From positions 434,001 to 498,000 of the forward strand of contig CAWIDT010000004.1 of assembly GCA_963834945.1 (NCBI GenBank): a DNA stretch of 64,000 nucleotides, written 5' to 3'. The notes beneath the pieces were generated by a model that saw only the letters and a program-made list of their open reading frames with translations, was not told the origin of the DNA and did no database searches. This stretch comes from R-RK-3 sp963834945 (GTDB lineage Bacteria; Pseudomonadota; Alphaproteobacteria; Rhizobiales; Rhodomicrobiaceae). The position numbers and the translations under genes were made by a program. Below, piece by piece: positions 1 to 9,246 of the stretch (its first letter is position 1; every line of letters starts with the position of its first letter).

Positions 1-8
1 TGATGTGA

Positions 9-623
9 ATGCACAGGGTTTCCGCCGCGAAATTCATCACCGAATTGGGCGCCGCGACCGATACGGAGCAACAGCCGCATAGCTGGCCCACGCATAAGCA
101 AGCCGTGAACACGGCGGCCAGCAGGGCCGCCGGCGGGATGGGCGATGCGTATGAGCGCGGCGTCATGGCCGGCAAGGCGGCGGCTCTGGCGGAGATCGAG
201 ACCCGGCTGGAGGCCGAGCGCGTCTACTACGCCCAGCAGCTCGCGCTTGAGCGCTTTACCTGGGCCAATCGCGAAGCGGAGAAGCTGGCCGAGCAGTTCA
301 TAGCGGGCATTGCCGCGATCGAAACCGATGTCGTCAATGCGACCGCCCGCATCCTCAAGCCGTTCCTGACCGAAAGCATACACCGGCAGGCCATCGACGG
401 TCTGGTGGAAGCGCTTGAGGTGCTGATCGGAAAGAATCAGGGAATTACGCTGGAGATTTTCGGGCCGGAAGACCTTCTGCAACTTATTCGTGAGAAATTG
501 AGCGACCGCAACGTGGCAGCGCTGTTTTCCCCGGCGGAAGGCGTCGATGTGCGCGTCGTTGCGGGACATACGATCCTGGAGACCAGTCTCGAAGGATGGA
601 TGGCTCAGTTAAGGAGAGAGTAA
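9..623 (+). CDS. FliH/SctL-like flagellar export stator protein
   Basis: Predicted 204-residue cytoplasmic protein. A long charged helical segment (about residues 45-100, rich in Glu, Ala and Arg) is followed by an alpha/beta C-terminal domain. That is the general plan of FliH/SctL proteins, which bind and restrain the flagellar export ATPase. The identification rests on this architecture and on position directly upstream of motB; I see no diagnostic motif, so another flagellar accessory protein is possible. The stop codon lies within the ribosome-binding region of motB, so the genes are probably co-transcribed. The start is near the window edge and a longer N-terminus cannot be excluded. Confidence 0.55.
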   Translation: MHRVSAAKFITELGAATDTEQQPHSWPTHKQAVNTAASRAAGGMGDAYERGVMAGKAAALAEIETRLEAERVYYAQQLALERFTWANREAEKLAEQFIAGIAAIETDVVNATARILKPFLTESIHRQAIDGLVEALEVLIGKNQGITLEIFGPEDLLQLIREKLSDRNVAALFSPAEGVDVRVVAGHTILETSLEGWMAQLRRE

Positions 624-625
624 GC

Positions 626-1840
626 GTGGATCAGAAGGATGGCCCCCCGCCGGAGATCGTCATCATTCGCCGAGGCGGCGGAAACCATGACGAAGGCCAT
701 CATGGCGGCGCCTGGAAAATCGCATACGCGGATTTCATGACCGCGATGATGGCGCTGTTTCTGGTCATGTGGCTGGTCAACGCCACAGACGAAAAGACGA
801 TCACCCAGGTCGCGACCTATTTCAATCCGGTTCCGCTGACCGACCGGATTACCACCGATCGCGGGGTCCAGGATCTGCAGCAGGGCGGCACGGGAAAGGA
901 TACCGACAAGCAGCCGCCGAAAACCGAGGAGCTTAATCGCCAGGCCCCGCCCAAATCCGCACTCATAAAGAAGAGTTCGACGGATGAGGGCCTGTTCTCC
1001 GACCCTTATGAGGTGCTCGCCAAGATTGCCGCGCAGGCGAAGGTCCAGCTGCCGATGCGCGGCGCCGGCGTTCGCCAGGAGGGGAACGCCCAGGCGGCGG
1101 GCGGCGAAGCGTTCCGCGACCCGTTCGATCCCGATTTCCGCTTCAACTCGGCCACGCCGGACGGCAAACCCACCGAGAGCAAGCCCAAACTCGATCCGTT
1201 GACGGAGGCCGGGGGGGCGGGGCGGCAAAGCGCCGCCGATGCTTCGACCGAACCGCAGGCGCAAGGCGGCAAACCTGAAGTTCCGCCGCCCGCCAAGCAG
1301 GAGGCCGAGAAGGCCGAACCGGACAAGGCCGCCGAAAAGCCGAAGGCCGGCAAGGATGCGGCCGCCAAGGACATCGCGATGGAGGCCGAGCAGATCGAAG
1401 CCGAGATCAAAAAGGCGATCGCCGCGGCCGGTCTCGCCAACCTGCCCGATATTACCGTGACGCAGACGCCCGAAGGCGTGCTGATCAGCATCACCGACAA
1501 GCTGAACTTCGAGATGTTTGGCATTTCCTCGGCGGAGCCCAGGCCGGAGCTGGTGGTGATCATGGAGAAGCTGGCCAAGGCGCTGGAGGCTCAGCCCGGA
1601 GGCGTCGTGATACGCGGCCACACCGACGGGCGGCCGTTCAGATCGAAAACCTATGACAATTGGCGGCTTTCAAGCGCGCGGGCCGACATCGCCTATTACA
1701 TGCTTGTGCGCGGTGGCCTGGAAGAGCACCGCGTCGAGCGGATCGAAGGCTACGCCGACAGAAAGCTAAAGGTCCCTGACGATCCCAATGCGGCAGAGAA
1801 CCGGCGTATCGAGATCCTGCTGCGGCCGGCAAAGGCATGA
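626..1840 (+). CDS. motB: Flagellar motor stator protein MotB
   Basis: Stator subunit that anchors the MotA/MotB proton channel to peptidoglycan. The 405-residue product has one N-terminal membrane segment (about residues 37-53) preceded by the conserved Asp (D36 in YADFMTAMMALF) that carries the proton. A long Ala/Pro/Lys-rich periplasmic linker (about 75-260) leads to a C-terminal OmpA-like peptidoglycan-binding domain with GHTDGRPF and NWRLSSARA motifs. I chose GTG at 626 because AAGGAG lies 10 bases upstream; an upstream in-frame ATG at 596 lies inside the preceding gene. It overlaps motC by 4 bases, indicating translational coupling. Confidence 0.95.
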   Translation: MDQKDGPPPEIVIIRRGGGNHDEGHHGGAWKIAYADFMTAMMALFLVMWLVNATDEKTITQVATYFNPVPLTDRITTDRGVQDLQQGGTGKDTDKQPPKTEELNRQAPPKSALIKKSSTDEGLFSDPYEVLAKIAAQAKVQLPMRGAGVRQEGNAQAAGGEAFRDPFDPDFRFNSATPDGKPTESKPKLDPLTEAGGAGRQSAADASTEPQAQGGKPEVPPPAKQEAEKAEPDKAAEKPKAGKDAAAKDIAMEAEQIEAEIKKAIAAAGLANLPDITVTQTPEGVLISITDKLNFEMFGISSAEPRPELVVIMEKLAKALEAQPGGVVIRGHTDGRPFRSKTYDNWRLSSARADIAYYMLVRGGLEEHRVERIEGYADRKLKVPDDPNAAENRRIEILLRPAKA

Positions 1841-3600
1841 GATCCGGCCCGCCGATCCTGTGGGTTGCGATTGCGCTCCTGATGGCCGGTGCCCCGGCCG
1901 CTTTGGGCGAGTCCGAGCACAAGACCGACGCGCATGGCAAGGGCGCGCACGGCAAGAAGGACAAGCACGATGCGCCCGAGCACGGCAAGGAGGAGGAGGC
2001 GCCGGCTTCACCGCCGCCGCCGCGCACCGCTTGCTTTTACAATCCGAATGGCCCCATAAAGCCGCTTCTGGGCGACAAGTCCGAGCATCCTGCTGCGGAA
2101 GCCGCCGCGCCGCCTGCGGCTGAGCACGCGGAACATCCGTCGCCGGAGGCGCCTGGGGCGGAGGCGAAAGCCGAGCATCCTGCTGCGGAAGCCGCCGCGC
2201 CGCCTGCGGCTGAGCACGCGGAACAACCGTCGCCGGAGACGCCTGCCGCCGCGGCGAAAGCCGAGCATCCCGCTTCCGATGCCGCCGCACCGCCCCCGGC
2301 TGAGCGCGCGGAACAACCATCGCCGGAGACGCCTGCCGCCGAGGCGAAAGCCGAGCATCCCGCTTCCGATGCCGCCGCACCGCCTGCGGCTGAGCACGCG
2401 GAACATCCGTCGCCGGAGGCGCCTCCCGCAGAGGCGAAAGCCGATCACGCCGCGGCGCCCGGTTCCGAGCCGCCCGCAGCCGAACATGCCGCCGCGAAAG
2501 ACACGGTCCAGCCCTATATGCTGATCCGCACGCTTGAAGCGCTGCAGGACAAAATCGCAACCGGCAGCCGCGATGCGCACATCTATCAGCGCGAGCTGAT
2601 TACGGAGATCGCGAAGAAGCTGCCCCTCGTGCCCGACGAGAATTGGCGGCAGCCGCGCAATTCACGTGCCGCGATCGTCTTTGCGCTCAGCGGCGGCGGC
2701 CCGGGCGTTCTTGCCAAGCTTTTGAGCCTGAGCCCCGTTCCTTGCGTCGACGACAATCTGATCAAGGGCCTGCTGGATTACAGCCAGGGCAATAACAAGG
2801 AAGCGCTGGCGCTGCTGTCCAAAATCGATGCCCGGACGCTCGATTCGCGCGCCGGGGGCCATCTGGCTTTGGCCCAGGCGATTCTGGTGGCGGCGGACGA
2901 TCCCAAACGCGCCATGGCCTATCTCGACACGGCGCGCCTGATGGCGCCCGGAACGCTGGTGGAGGAAGCAGCGCTCCGGCGCGAGGCGATCATCGCGGCA
3001 CTCGCCGGTGACGTGGATGCATTCAAGCGGCTCACGTCGCAATATTTGCGGCGCTACAGCGAGTCTCTCTATGCGGGTGACTTTGTCCACCGCTTCGCGG
3101 ACGCCGTGGCCACGGGCAAATATGCGGAGAGCCCGGCTCTTTTTAAGGAATTGGCGGAAGTGCTGGACACACTCGGTAAGGATCAGGAGAAAGTAGCCTA
3201 TTCCGCCATCGCCGGAGCCGGAATCGTGCGCGGTAACGTGCAACTCACCTTGCTGGCAGCCAAGAAGCTCGCCGATAGCGCCAAGGACGATCCGAAACGC
3301 GCCTTGCAGGCCAGACTTTACGAGTCCGCGGCGCTGCTCGTCACCGACGATTTCGACCGGGCGGTCGTGCAGCTCAAATCGATCGACCGGGCCGAGCTTG
3401 GTCCGCGCGATCAGCCGCTGCTGGACTCGGCGCTCGCGGTTGCGGAAAGAATACACGCCCAGGAAGCGGCGGCGGAGCCTCCACCGGTCAGCGCCAAGCA
3501 AGGTCAGAATGCTGAACTGTCCCAAATGCCCGATGTCGTCGGCAGGGCCAACAAAGCGATCGAGAAGGTCGACAGTCTGCTCGACGGAGATAAGCGATGA
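1837..3600 (+). CDS. motC: Chemotaxis/motility protein MotC
   Basis: MotC is a periplasmic motor protein of rhizobial-type flagella, thought to work with MotB. The 587-residue product begins with a signal peptide (residues 1-24, ending LGES). A His/Lys-rich stretch is followed by a proline/alanine-rich tract (about residues 82-215) built of four 30-residue tandem repeats, then a helical TPR-like C-terminal half. The start ATG overlaps the motB stop (ATGA), and the stop overlaps the start of the fliK-like gene. The name rests on the motB-motC-motD order known from rhizobia plus the signal peptide and domain plan. Confidence 0.85.
   Translation: MRSGPPILWVAIALLMAGAPAALGESEHKTDAHGKGAHGKKDKHDAPEHGKEEEAPASPPPPRTACFYNPNGPIKPLLGDKSEHPAAEAAAPPAAEHAEHPSPEAPGAEAKAEHPAAEAAAPPAAEHAEQPSPETPAAAAKAEHPASDAAAPPPAERAEQPSPETPAAEAKAEHPASDAAAPPAAEHAEHPSPEAPPAEAKADHAAAPGSEPPAAEHAAAKDTVQPYMLIRTLEALQDKIATGSRDAHIYQRELITEIAKKLPLVPDENWRQPRNSRAAIVFALSGGGPGVLAKLLSLSPVPCVDDNLIKGLLDYSQGNNKEALALLSKIDARTLDSRAGGHLALAQAILVAADDPKRAMAYLDTARLMAPGTLVEEAALRREAIIAALAGDVDAFKRLTSQYLRRYSESLYAGDFVHRFADAVATGKYAESPALFKELAEVLDTLGKDQEKVAYSAIAGAGIVRGNVQLTLLAAKKLADSAKDDPKRALQARLYESAALLVTDDFDRAVVQLKSIDRAELGPRDQPLLDSALAVAERIHAQEAAAEPPPVSAKQGQNAELSQMPDVVGRANKAIEKVDSLLDGDKR
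2081..2440 (+). repeat. Four tandem 90-bp repeats inside motC
   Basis: Units begin at 2081, 2171, 2261 and 2351, each opening with CCGAGCATCC; a degenerate fifth copy begins at 2441. The period is exactly 90 bp, so the frame is kept and each unit encodes 30 residues of AEHPAAEAAAPP-type sequence. Units 1 and 2 resemble each other most closely, as do units 3 and 4. Confidence 0.95.
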
Positions 3601-4829
3601 CAGGTCCCGGTGCGATCATGCCACAATCTCCCTCATTGCCGCCGCTTCCGCAGGTAAAGACCGCTGACAAGGCCGACGCGAAGGCTGGGACCGGCAAACG
3701 CGGCAGCTTCTCCGAGATGTTCGAGCAGCTTCAGGGCAAGACGGACGCCTCGGCCGCCCCCGCCGACGATGCGGAGGCGACGCCGGACGACGATTCTGCA
3801 CCGGCGCCATCAGCTATTGCGGCGTTGATCTCGATGCTCAATCCCGTGGCTCCCGAAAAGACGCCGCAAGCCCGTTTCGCCGAGGAACTCAGCGCTACGG
3901 TGCCCGCCGGGCTTGGGCAGGCAGGCCCCGCGGCCGAGCCGCCTCTGACGGATGAAACCGCCAATGACGCCGCTCCCGCGCCACCGCCGGTCACCGGCGG
4001 CGGCACCGGTTCGGTTGCCTTCGCGGACACGGCATTGCAGAACGCCTCGGCCAATGAACCGGCGGCCCCGTCACTGGCGCAGCCGGAGCGCAACACGGCC
4101 AAGGGCCGGCTCGACGAGGCATTGGCGCAGGCGACACCTGGCAAGGCTGCGTTGGCAGAGCCTTCGGCCGATGCGCGGCCGGGTAGCGGCGAGAGCCAGG
4201 AGGGCGAGCGAGACGAGGCGGCGCGCACCGTTGCAGTCATAAAACAGACGAAGGTTTCGGCCGTGCAACAGGAAACCTTTCTCGCGCCGGGCGCTGAGCA
4301 ATCCCCGGCGTTCCAAGTCGCCCAGCGCATCGTTCGGGAGGTCGAGCCTGCCGATCCCGCGCTGGCGGCACAGTCTGCCGCCCCGGCCCAGGACGCGTCC
4401 GCGACCGCTCCTCTGAGAGTGTTGCGCCTGCAACTCGACCCACCCGAACTCGGCAGCCTGATGATCCGCATGTCCATGAAGGACAACGTGCTGCATCTGC
4501 AGATCGAAGCCAGCCATCGCGATACGGCAAAGCTGATCGAGCGCGACCAGAGCACGCTGTCCGGTTTACTGCGCTCCGCCGGCTATGGCGCGGACGGTCT
4601 GAGCGTGCAGGTGACCACCGGGGATAAGGGCGCTGGCGCGCAGCAATTCAGCGGCGGCAATGCGCCCAATCAATCGGCCGGTCAGCATTCGGCCGGACGC
4701 CAGTCCGAGGGCAGCGGTTCAGGCCAGGCCTGGCAGCGTGCGATCGCGCCGGAGGGGATTTCCGAGAATGGCCAACAAACCGAACTGCCTGGCGCTCCTC
4801 GCCCTCGCGGGGGCTCTGTCTATCTTTAG
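3597..4829 (+). CDS. fliK: Flagellar hook-length control protein FliK (MotD)
   Basis: Secreted ruler that sets hook length and switches export specificity; rhizobia historically call it MotD. The 410-residue protein has a long disordered Ala/Pro-rich N-terminal part and a C-terminal Flg_hook domain (about residues 270-345). The hallmark there is LRLQLDPPELGSLMIRM followed by a helix-rich segment ending GLSVQVTT. It overlaps motC by 4 bases, continuing the operon. The next gene (transglycosylase) begins inside its last 60 bases in another frame. Confidence 0.88.
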   Translation: MTGPGAIMPQSPSLPPLPQVKTADKADAKAGTGKRGSFSEMFEQLQGKTDASAAPADDAEATPDDDSAPAPSAIAALISMLNPVAPEKTPQARFAEELSATVPAGLGQAGPAAEPPLTDETANDAAPAPPPVTGGGTGSVAFADTALQNASANEPAAPSLAQPERNTAKGRLDEALAQATPGKAALAEPSADARPGSGESQEGERDEAARTVAVIKQTKVSAVQQETFLAPGAEQSPAFQVAQRIVREVEPADPALAAQSAAPAQDASATAPLRVLRLQLDPPELGSLMIRMSMKDNVLHLQIEASHRDTAKLIERDQSTLSGLLRSAGYGADGLSVQVTTGDKGAGAQQFSGGNAPNQSAGQHSAGRQSEGSGSGQAWQRAIAPEGISENGQQTELPGAPRPRGGSVYL

Positions 4830-5346
4830 CGGCATTTCAGCCGCCGTGCCGCGGCAGAACCTCTGCGAGAAGGAAATGGCGCGGGCCGCAAAGCAGCATG
4901 GCATACCGCTGGGGATGCTATATGCCGTCGGCCTGACCGAGACGGGCCGTGCCGGATCGCTGCAGCCCTATGCGCTCAATATCGAGGGCCACGCCTCTTA
5001 CGGACTCAATGCGAGGCAGGCGCTCGAGCTGTTCGAAGCCGCCCGCCGCAGCGGCGCCAAGCTCATCGATCTCGGCTGCATGCAGATCAACCATTACTTC
5101 CATGCCGAGCATTTCGCTTCGGTCGAGGAGATGTTCGATCCGTCGAAGAATGTCGATTATGCCGCCCGCTTCCTGAAGGAGCTTTACGCCCGCGAAGGGA
5201 CCTGGACGATGGCCGTCGCCCGCTACAATGCCGGTCCGAACAACAACCCGGCGCAGAAGCGTTATGTGTGCCGCGTGATCGCCAATATGGTCGCGACCGG
5301 CTTCGGCGAGTGGACGCCGGACGCCCGGGCCTTCTGCGCGCCATGA
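4768..5346 (+). CDS. Secreted lytic transglycosylase (SLT domain)
   Basis: Periplasmic muramidase-type enzyme that probably opens peptidoglycan locally for flagellar assembly. The 192-residue product has a signal peptide (residues 1-25, hydrophobic LALLALAGALSIFSG). The mature part has the SLT fold with probable catalytic Glu58 in GLTETGR, a CMQINH motif (equivalent of the family's GLMQI) and a VARYNAGPNNNP segment. I used ATG 4768, which gives the signal peptide and has GGAGG at 4751; longer in-frame starts lie inside fliK and lack a signal. Rhizobia carry the same gene after motD. Confidence 0.85.
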   Translation: MANKPNCLALLALAGALSIFSGISAAVPRQNLCEKEMARAAKQHGIPLGMLYAVGLTETGRAGSLQPYALNIEGHASYGLNARQALELFEAARRSGAKLIDLGCMQINHYFHAEHFASVEEMFDPSKNVDYAARFLKELYAREGTWTMAVARYNAGPNNNPAQKRYVCRVIANMVATGFGEWTPDARAFCAP

Positions 5347-5357
5347 TGCATCGAACC

Positions 5358-5399
5358 CAAAAGTGTGCGCACCCCCGCCTTCGCGGGTGCGTGCTTTTG
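5358..5399. terminator. Bidirectional hairpin between convergent genes
   Basis: A long stem (arms beginning CAAAAG and ending CTTTTG, core CCCGC/GCGGG, loop CTTC) sits between the transglycosylase stop and the convergent J-domain gene. The A-run on one side and T-run on the other would let it end transcripts from both directions. Confidence 0.6.
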
Positions 5400-5444
5400 A
5401 GATAGCTCCGATGCAAAGACAAAAAGGCTCGCCGCGGCGGGCGC

Positions 5445-5900
5445 TCAACGGGCGGTGAGCGCCTTCAAAGCCTGATCGATCAGGCCATTGGCGATGATCA
5501 TGCGCTGGGTGGCGCGTTCGCGCAGGGATGCCGGGGCACGATCGGGATGGTTGGCCGCCGCGAACGCCCGGCGAATGCGGCGCAATTCCTTCGCGCTGAG
5601 ACGAGGACGCAGGCGCAATTCGCCAGCCACAATGTCCGCTTCGCTCGCCGGAGCCGGCATTTCGGCGGGTGGGCCTGCTTCCTCATAGAGATCGGACAGG
5701 CGCCCGGGCGAGACGAAGCTCCATGACCCGCGCGCCATGGCGCTGAGCAGCGCGCCGAATTGTTCCAGACGCGCCGCAGGGGCGAACGGGCCGTCGCCGG
5801 TGCTGTCACTCGGCGGGCAGGCGTCAGTTGATGCCGCGTCGCCAAGATCGTCCAGGATGGCGCGAAAACTGGCAAGACGCAGCGGCTTTACGCGAAACAT
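5445..5900 (-). CDS. Small protein with C-terminal J-domain-like segment
   Basis: The 151-residue product (start at the ATG giving MFRVKPLRL) ends in a DnaJ-like segment: basic helix KELRRIRRAFAAA, then the HPD signature (NHPDR), then a closing helix. Such short proteins could recruit DnaK, and small J-domain proteins occur in alphaproteobacterial flagellar clusters, but no specific role can be read here. An in-frame start further upstream (6014) would add an arginine-rich stretch that overlaps the cheY stop and looks non-coding. It lies downstream of cheY on the same strand. Confidence 0.65.
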   Translation of the reverse strand: MFRVKPLRLASFRAILDDLGDAASTDACPPSDSTGDGPFAPAARLEQFGALLSAMARGSWSFVSPGRLSDLYEEAGPPAEMPAPASEADIVAGELRLRPRLSAKELRRIRRAFAAANHPDRAPASLRERATQRMIIANGLIDQALKALTAR

Positions 5901-6003
5901 CACGAGGCCTCGGACGGCGGGCCAGCGCCTTGCTCGATGAGTGCCGGACCGGCGCAGCGCTGGCCGCGCATGTGGAGCGAGCCGCCCGGCGTAGGCGTGC
6001 GGG

Positions 6004-6390
6004 CTAGGCCGCATTCATGACGCTGTCGATCTTTTCCTTCAGCACCGGCGCGCTGAACGGCTTCACCAGATAATTGCTGACGCCGGCCTTTTGCGCGGCG
6101 AGGACATTTTCCGGTTTTGACTCGGCCGTCACCAGAATGAAGGGCGTTTTCGCCGTGGCGTCATCGGCGCGAACATGCTTCAGCAGGTCGAAGCCGGTCA
6201 TCGGCTCCATGTTCCAATCGGAGATGATGAGCCCGTATTGCTTGCCCTTGATCTTCGCGAGCGCCTCCTCGCCATTGGAGGCATCGTCGACATTCTCATA
6301 GCCGATCTGCTTGAGAAGCTTCTTGATGATGCGCACCATGGTGTTGTAGTCGTCCACCACCAATATGGGCAAACTCGTATCCGTGCTCAT
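6004..6390 (-). CDS. cheY: CheY-type single-domain response regulator
   Basis: A 128-residue receiver domain with no output domain. The acidic pair is at D13-D14 (VVDDYN), the phospho-acceptor is D58 (ISDWNM), Thr is in LVTAES, and the Lys is in YLVKPF. Phosphorylated CheY would bind the flagellar switch. I chose ATG 6390 because GGAG lies about 7 bases upstream; four extra codons upstream are less well placed. The gene is divergent from cheB and separated from it by about 670 bases. No cheA is in the window, so the kinase is encoded elsewhere. Confidence 0.9.
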   Translation of the reverse strand: MSTDTSLPILVVDDYNTMVRIIKKLLKQIGYENVDDASNGEEALAKIKGKQYGLIISDWNMEPMTGFDLLKHVRADDATAKTPFILVTAESKPENVLAAQKAGVSNYLVKPFSAPVLKEKIDSVMNAA

Positions 6391-7060
6391 CTGTATCTCC
6401 ACATCGTTTCACTGCGCGACTTCGGCAAGCCCTTGCCCGCGATCTCTTGGGAACCGTCCGCGCTGAGCAATATTCATCCACGACACGTTTGCCGTTACGC
6501 GGATTAGACGCATCGGCGCTTGCGCGAGGCTGTTTGCGGCTCTCCGCCTTCGATCCTGAGCGGCCGGCTTGACACTGCGATTCCCTCGCCCGCGCCTCGC
6601 CCGTAAGAGTTCGTCAACGCTTCTGGCGTATACCCGATTATAGGTTGCGTTAATTGACAATTGTCTACCAATGGATGCAAAAACCGAAATGGTGCAGGGT
6701 TAATCGCCCAGCTGGCACCGGCACTCCAAACCGAGGTTCGATCATGGCTCATCATCCGGCTAGCCTGGCATTACGCGCCGATCGACCGACCAGCCTCGCC
6801 TCTGCCGTCAACCGCGCCCGCGGGCCGCGCCGGCGCAAGCCCATCGTGCCGGCATCACCGCTTCATTTCGTGCGTGGAGGGTAAGCAACCACCGCGATCG
6901 CGGCGGGCCGCTGGGAAAGCCCGGCCGAGGCAAAAGGTTTCAAACAGAACGGCTTGGTCAAGAGCGATGCATCAGCAAGTCCCGCTTGTTTCTTTCGGCG
7001 ACGCCGGACGACGATCCAGGCCCGGCGCCGAACCGATCTTGCGCCAGCAGGAGACCGTGC
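6391..7060. other. Divergent intergenic region cheY/cheB, no gene seen
   Basis: About 670 bases between the divergent cheY and cheB starts. Short open frames on both strands lack convincing composition or ribosome-binding sites. It must contain the promoters for both genes; I could not assign a clear sigma-factor motif. Confidence 0.5.
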
Positions 7061-8077
7061 ATGGGTAATCCCATCCGTGTCCTCGTCGTCGACGATTCCG
7101 CTTTCATGCGCAGCGCTCTCACACGCAATATTGAACTCGATAGCCGCTTCAAGGTCATCGATACCGCTATCGATGGCCGCCAGGGGGTGGAGAAGGCGCT
7201 GCGGTTGCGGCCCGACGTGATCACGCTGGATGTTGAAATGCCCGTCATGAATGGGCTGGAGGCGCTCAGGGAGATCGTCGCGAGCAGTTCCATCCCGGTC
7301 ATCATGGTCAGCGCGGTGACCGAGCACGGCGCGAAGGTCACGATGGAGGCGCTCGCCATCGGAGCGGTCGACTTCATCCCCAAGTCAAAGGGCGCGGATC
7401 TCATTCATGAGAAGCTGCTTGCGGCGGTCAATGCCGCTCTCGCCCGGCAGCCATTTGCGCCGCGACCCCGCCCAGTGCCGCCGCCGCGTCCTGAGGCGTT
7501 CTCCCTTCGCGCCGACTGCCCGAAGATCATCGTGATCGGCAGCAGCACGGGTGGTCCGCAGGCACTGCAAGCCATCCTCGGCGGATTGCCTGCCGATCTT
7601 CCGGTGCCGGTGGTGATCGCGCAGCATATGCCGCCGCAATTCACGCTCGCCCTCGCCAAGCGCCTGAATGCCAGCTGTCCGCCGAAGGTGGTCGAAGCCA
7701 CGGACGGCGAGCCGCTCATGAACGGCACTGTCTATATCGGCCCCGGCGGGTTGCATCTGCGCGTTACGCCGACGAGCGTCAGGGTGGAGCCGGACAAGGG
7801 CGAGAGCCTCTACAAGCCGAGTGTCGACGTGCTGGCCGAGAGCGCGCTGACGGCATTCGGCAAGCACGTGCTGGGTGTCATGCTGACGGGGATGGGCAAT
7901 GACGGCATGAGGGAGTTCACGCGGCTGCACCACGCCGGGGCGTATACGCTGGTGCAGGACCAGGCAAGCTCCGTGGTATATGGAATGCCGAGGGCCGTGG
8001 CGGATGCGGGCGGCGCCGACGAAATTCTGCCGCTGGCTAAGATCGGCGAGCGTATCCGCGCCATATTCGAACGATAG
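7061..8077 (+). CDS. cheB: Chemotaxis-specific protein-glutamate methylesterase/deamidase CheB
   Basis: Removes methyl groups from chemoreceptor glutamates for adaptation. In the 338-residue protein an N-terminal receiver domain (phospho-acceptor D57 in ITLDVEMP, acidic pair D11-D12, Lys in FIPKSK) is joined by a Pro/Arg-rich linker (about 131-148) to the methylesterase domain. The catalytic triad is readable: S162 (IGSSTGG), H189 (AQHMPP) and D281 (GMGNDGM). Start ATG 7061 has CAGGAG 8 bases upstream. It stands alone on its strand, convergent with fliM. Confidence 0.95.
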   Translation: MGNPIRVLVVDDSAFMRSALTRNIELDSRFKVIDTAIDGRQGVEKALRLRPDVITLDVEMPVMNGLEALREIVASSSIPVIMVSAVTEHGAKVTMEALAIGAVDFIPKSKGADLIHEKLLAAVNAALARQPFAPRPRPVPPPRPEAFSLRADCPKIIVIGSSTGGPQALQAILGGLPADLPVPVVIAQHMPPQFTLALAKRLNASCPPKVVEATDGEPLMNGTVYIGPGGLHLRVTPTSVRVEPDKGESLYKPSVDVLAESALTAFGKHVLGVMLTGMGNDGMREFTRLHHAGAYTLVQDQASSVVYGMPRAVADAGGADEILPLAKIGERIRAIFER

Positions 8078-8147
8078 GGCAAGGCCGGCTCAGGCCGATC
8101 CAATTATTTCGAGCGCCATCCGTGGGACGAGGATTTATTTCCGATGA

Positions 8148-9098
8148 TCAGCTCTTGGTCATGGCCCGGATGATCGTTTCGATTCCGGTCTCTTTGTTAT
8201 TGTAGATCGTCTCGATGACGAACAGGAACTTGCCGTTCGCCTGGCCGAGCTTAGCACGGAACATCTGTTCGCTGCCGCTTTGGATGCCGATGAGGTCCTG
8301 CGTGTGCGCCCGCAATTGCATAAGCTGCCCCACTTGCAGCTTCATCACGTCGCCGAGCGGCATCATGCGGGTTTCCAGGACCGCTTGAAGCGTAACGTCC
8401 GTGTGTGAAAGGCCTCGCTGCATCTGCTGCGTCCAGCGGGGGTCGCTGGTCATGTTGACCGGCTGATGCTCGCGCGCCAGCTTCTTGCGGAGCGGATAGA
8501 GCGCGGATTGCGGGATCAAAATATACATGCGCCCGCCATGGTCCATGACCTGAAACAGGATCTGGGTGACGACGACGGGCATATCGTTGGGACCGAGGAT
8601 CGTAAATTCGACGTTGGTCTCCAGCCGGTCCAGCTTCAGGCTGACCTGCGCCACCAACTCCAGGGATTTCTCGAGCGCGTCGGCGGCGATTACGAGAATT
8701 TCCTTCGCGAACCGCGCTTCCAGCGTCGAGTACGGCCGGTCGGATTCGTAGGGCTGCTCCGTGCCGTCGGCCCCGAACGACGCATCGATGAGCGAGAAGA
8801 TGAATTTGCGGTCGAGCGCAATCAGGACGCTGGCATCCCATTCGGGAATGTAAAAGGTGGCGGCGATGCAATCTTCGTAGGATTCCAGGACGTCCCAGGC
8901 ATTGCCCGGCTTCACCTGGTTGACGAAAAAGGTTGCCGGCGTCGAGCAAATGTTGCGCATGCTCTCCGTGCAGGAGGTTGCGACACGCTCGAAGATCGTG
9001 TGAAGGACGGGCAGCTTGTCGATCGCAAGCTTGGGCGTTTCGAGCAACGCCTCGACCATGCGACGCGCGGCCGCCGAATTTGAGGGGCTGTCCGGCAT
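8148..9098 (-). CDS. fliM: Flagellar motor switch protein FliM
   Basis: C-ring component that sets rotation direction. The roughly 316-residue product contains the CheC-like middle domain (about 50-215) and the C-terminal SpoA-like domain (VTLQAVLETRMMPLGDVMKLQVGQLMQL). The N-terminal CheY-binding signature of enterobacterial FliM is not present, which is usual for rhizobial FliM. The start is uncertain: ATG 9098 is used; a TTG at 9140 would add 14 residues. The gene points toward cheB. Confidence 0.85.
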   Translation of the reverse strand: MPDSPSNSAAARRMVEALLETPKLAIDKLPVLHTIFERVATSCTESMRNICSTPATFFVNQVKPGNAWDVLESYEDCIAATFYIPEWDASVLIALDRKFIFSLIDASFGADGTEQPYESDRPYSTLEARFAKEILVIAADALEKSLELVAQVSLKLDRLETNVEFTILGPNDMPVVVTQILFQVMDHGGRMYILIPQSALYPLRKKLAREHQPVNMTSDPRWTQQMQRGLSHTDVTLQAVLETRMMPLGDVMKLQVGQLMQLRAHTQDLIGIQSGSEQMFRAKLGQANGKFLFVIETIYNNKETGIETIIRAMTKS

Positions 9099-9246
9099 GA
9101 CTCTAAGCCTAGCGAATCGCTGGTTAAACTTCCCTTTCAATCAAACACCGCGCGCCTTACGCGAAGCTTGATTTCCGCGCCGCAGAAAACGCGAGCGCGC
9201 CCGGGTAGAGCGCGCTCGTGTGGCCATATCGGGTTCCGTGCTGGCG

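Noticed and set aside
2081..2440. Tandem repeats as a CRISPR array
   Set aside because: Units are contiguous, 90 bp, coding and in frame with no spacers. No CRISPR array or cas gene was seen in the window.
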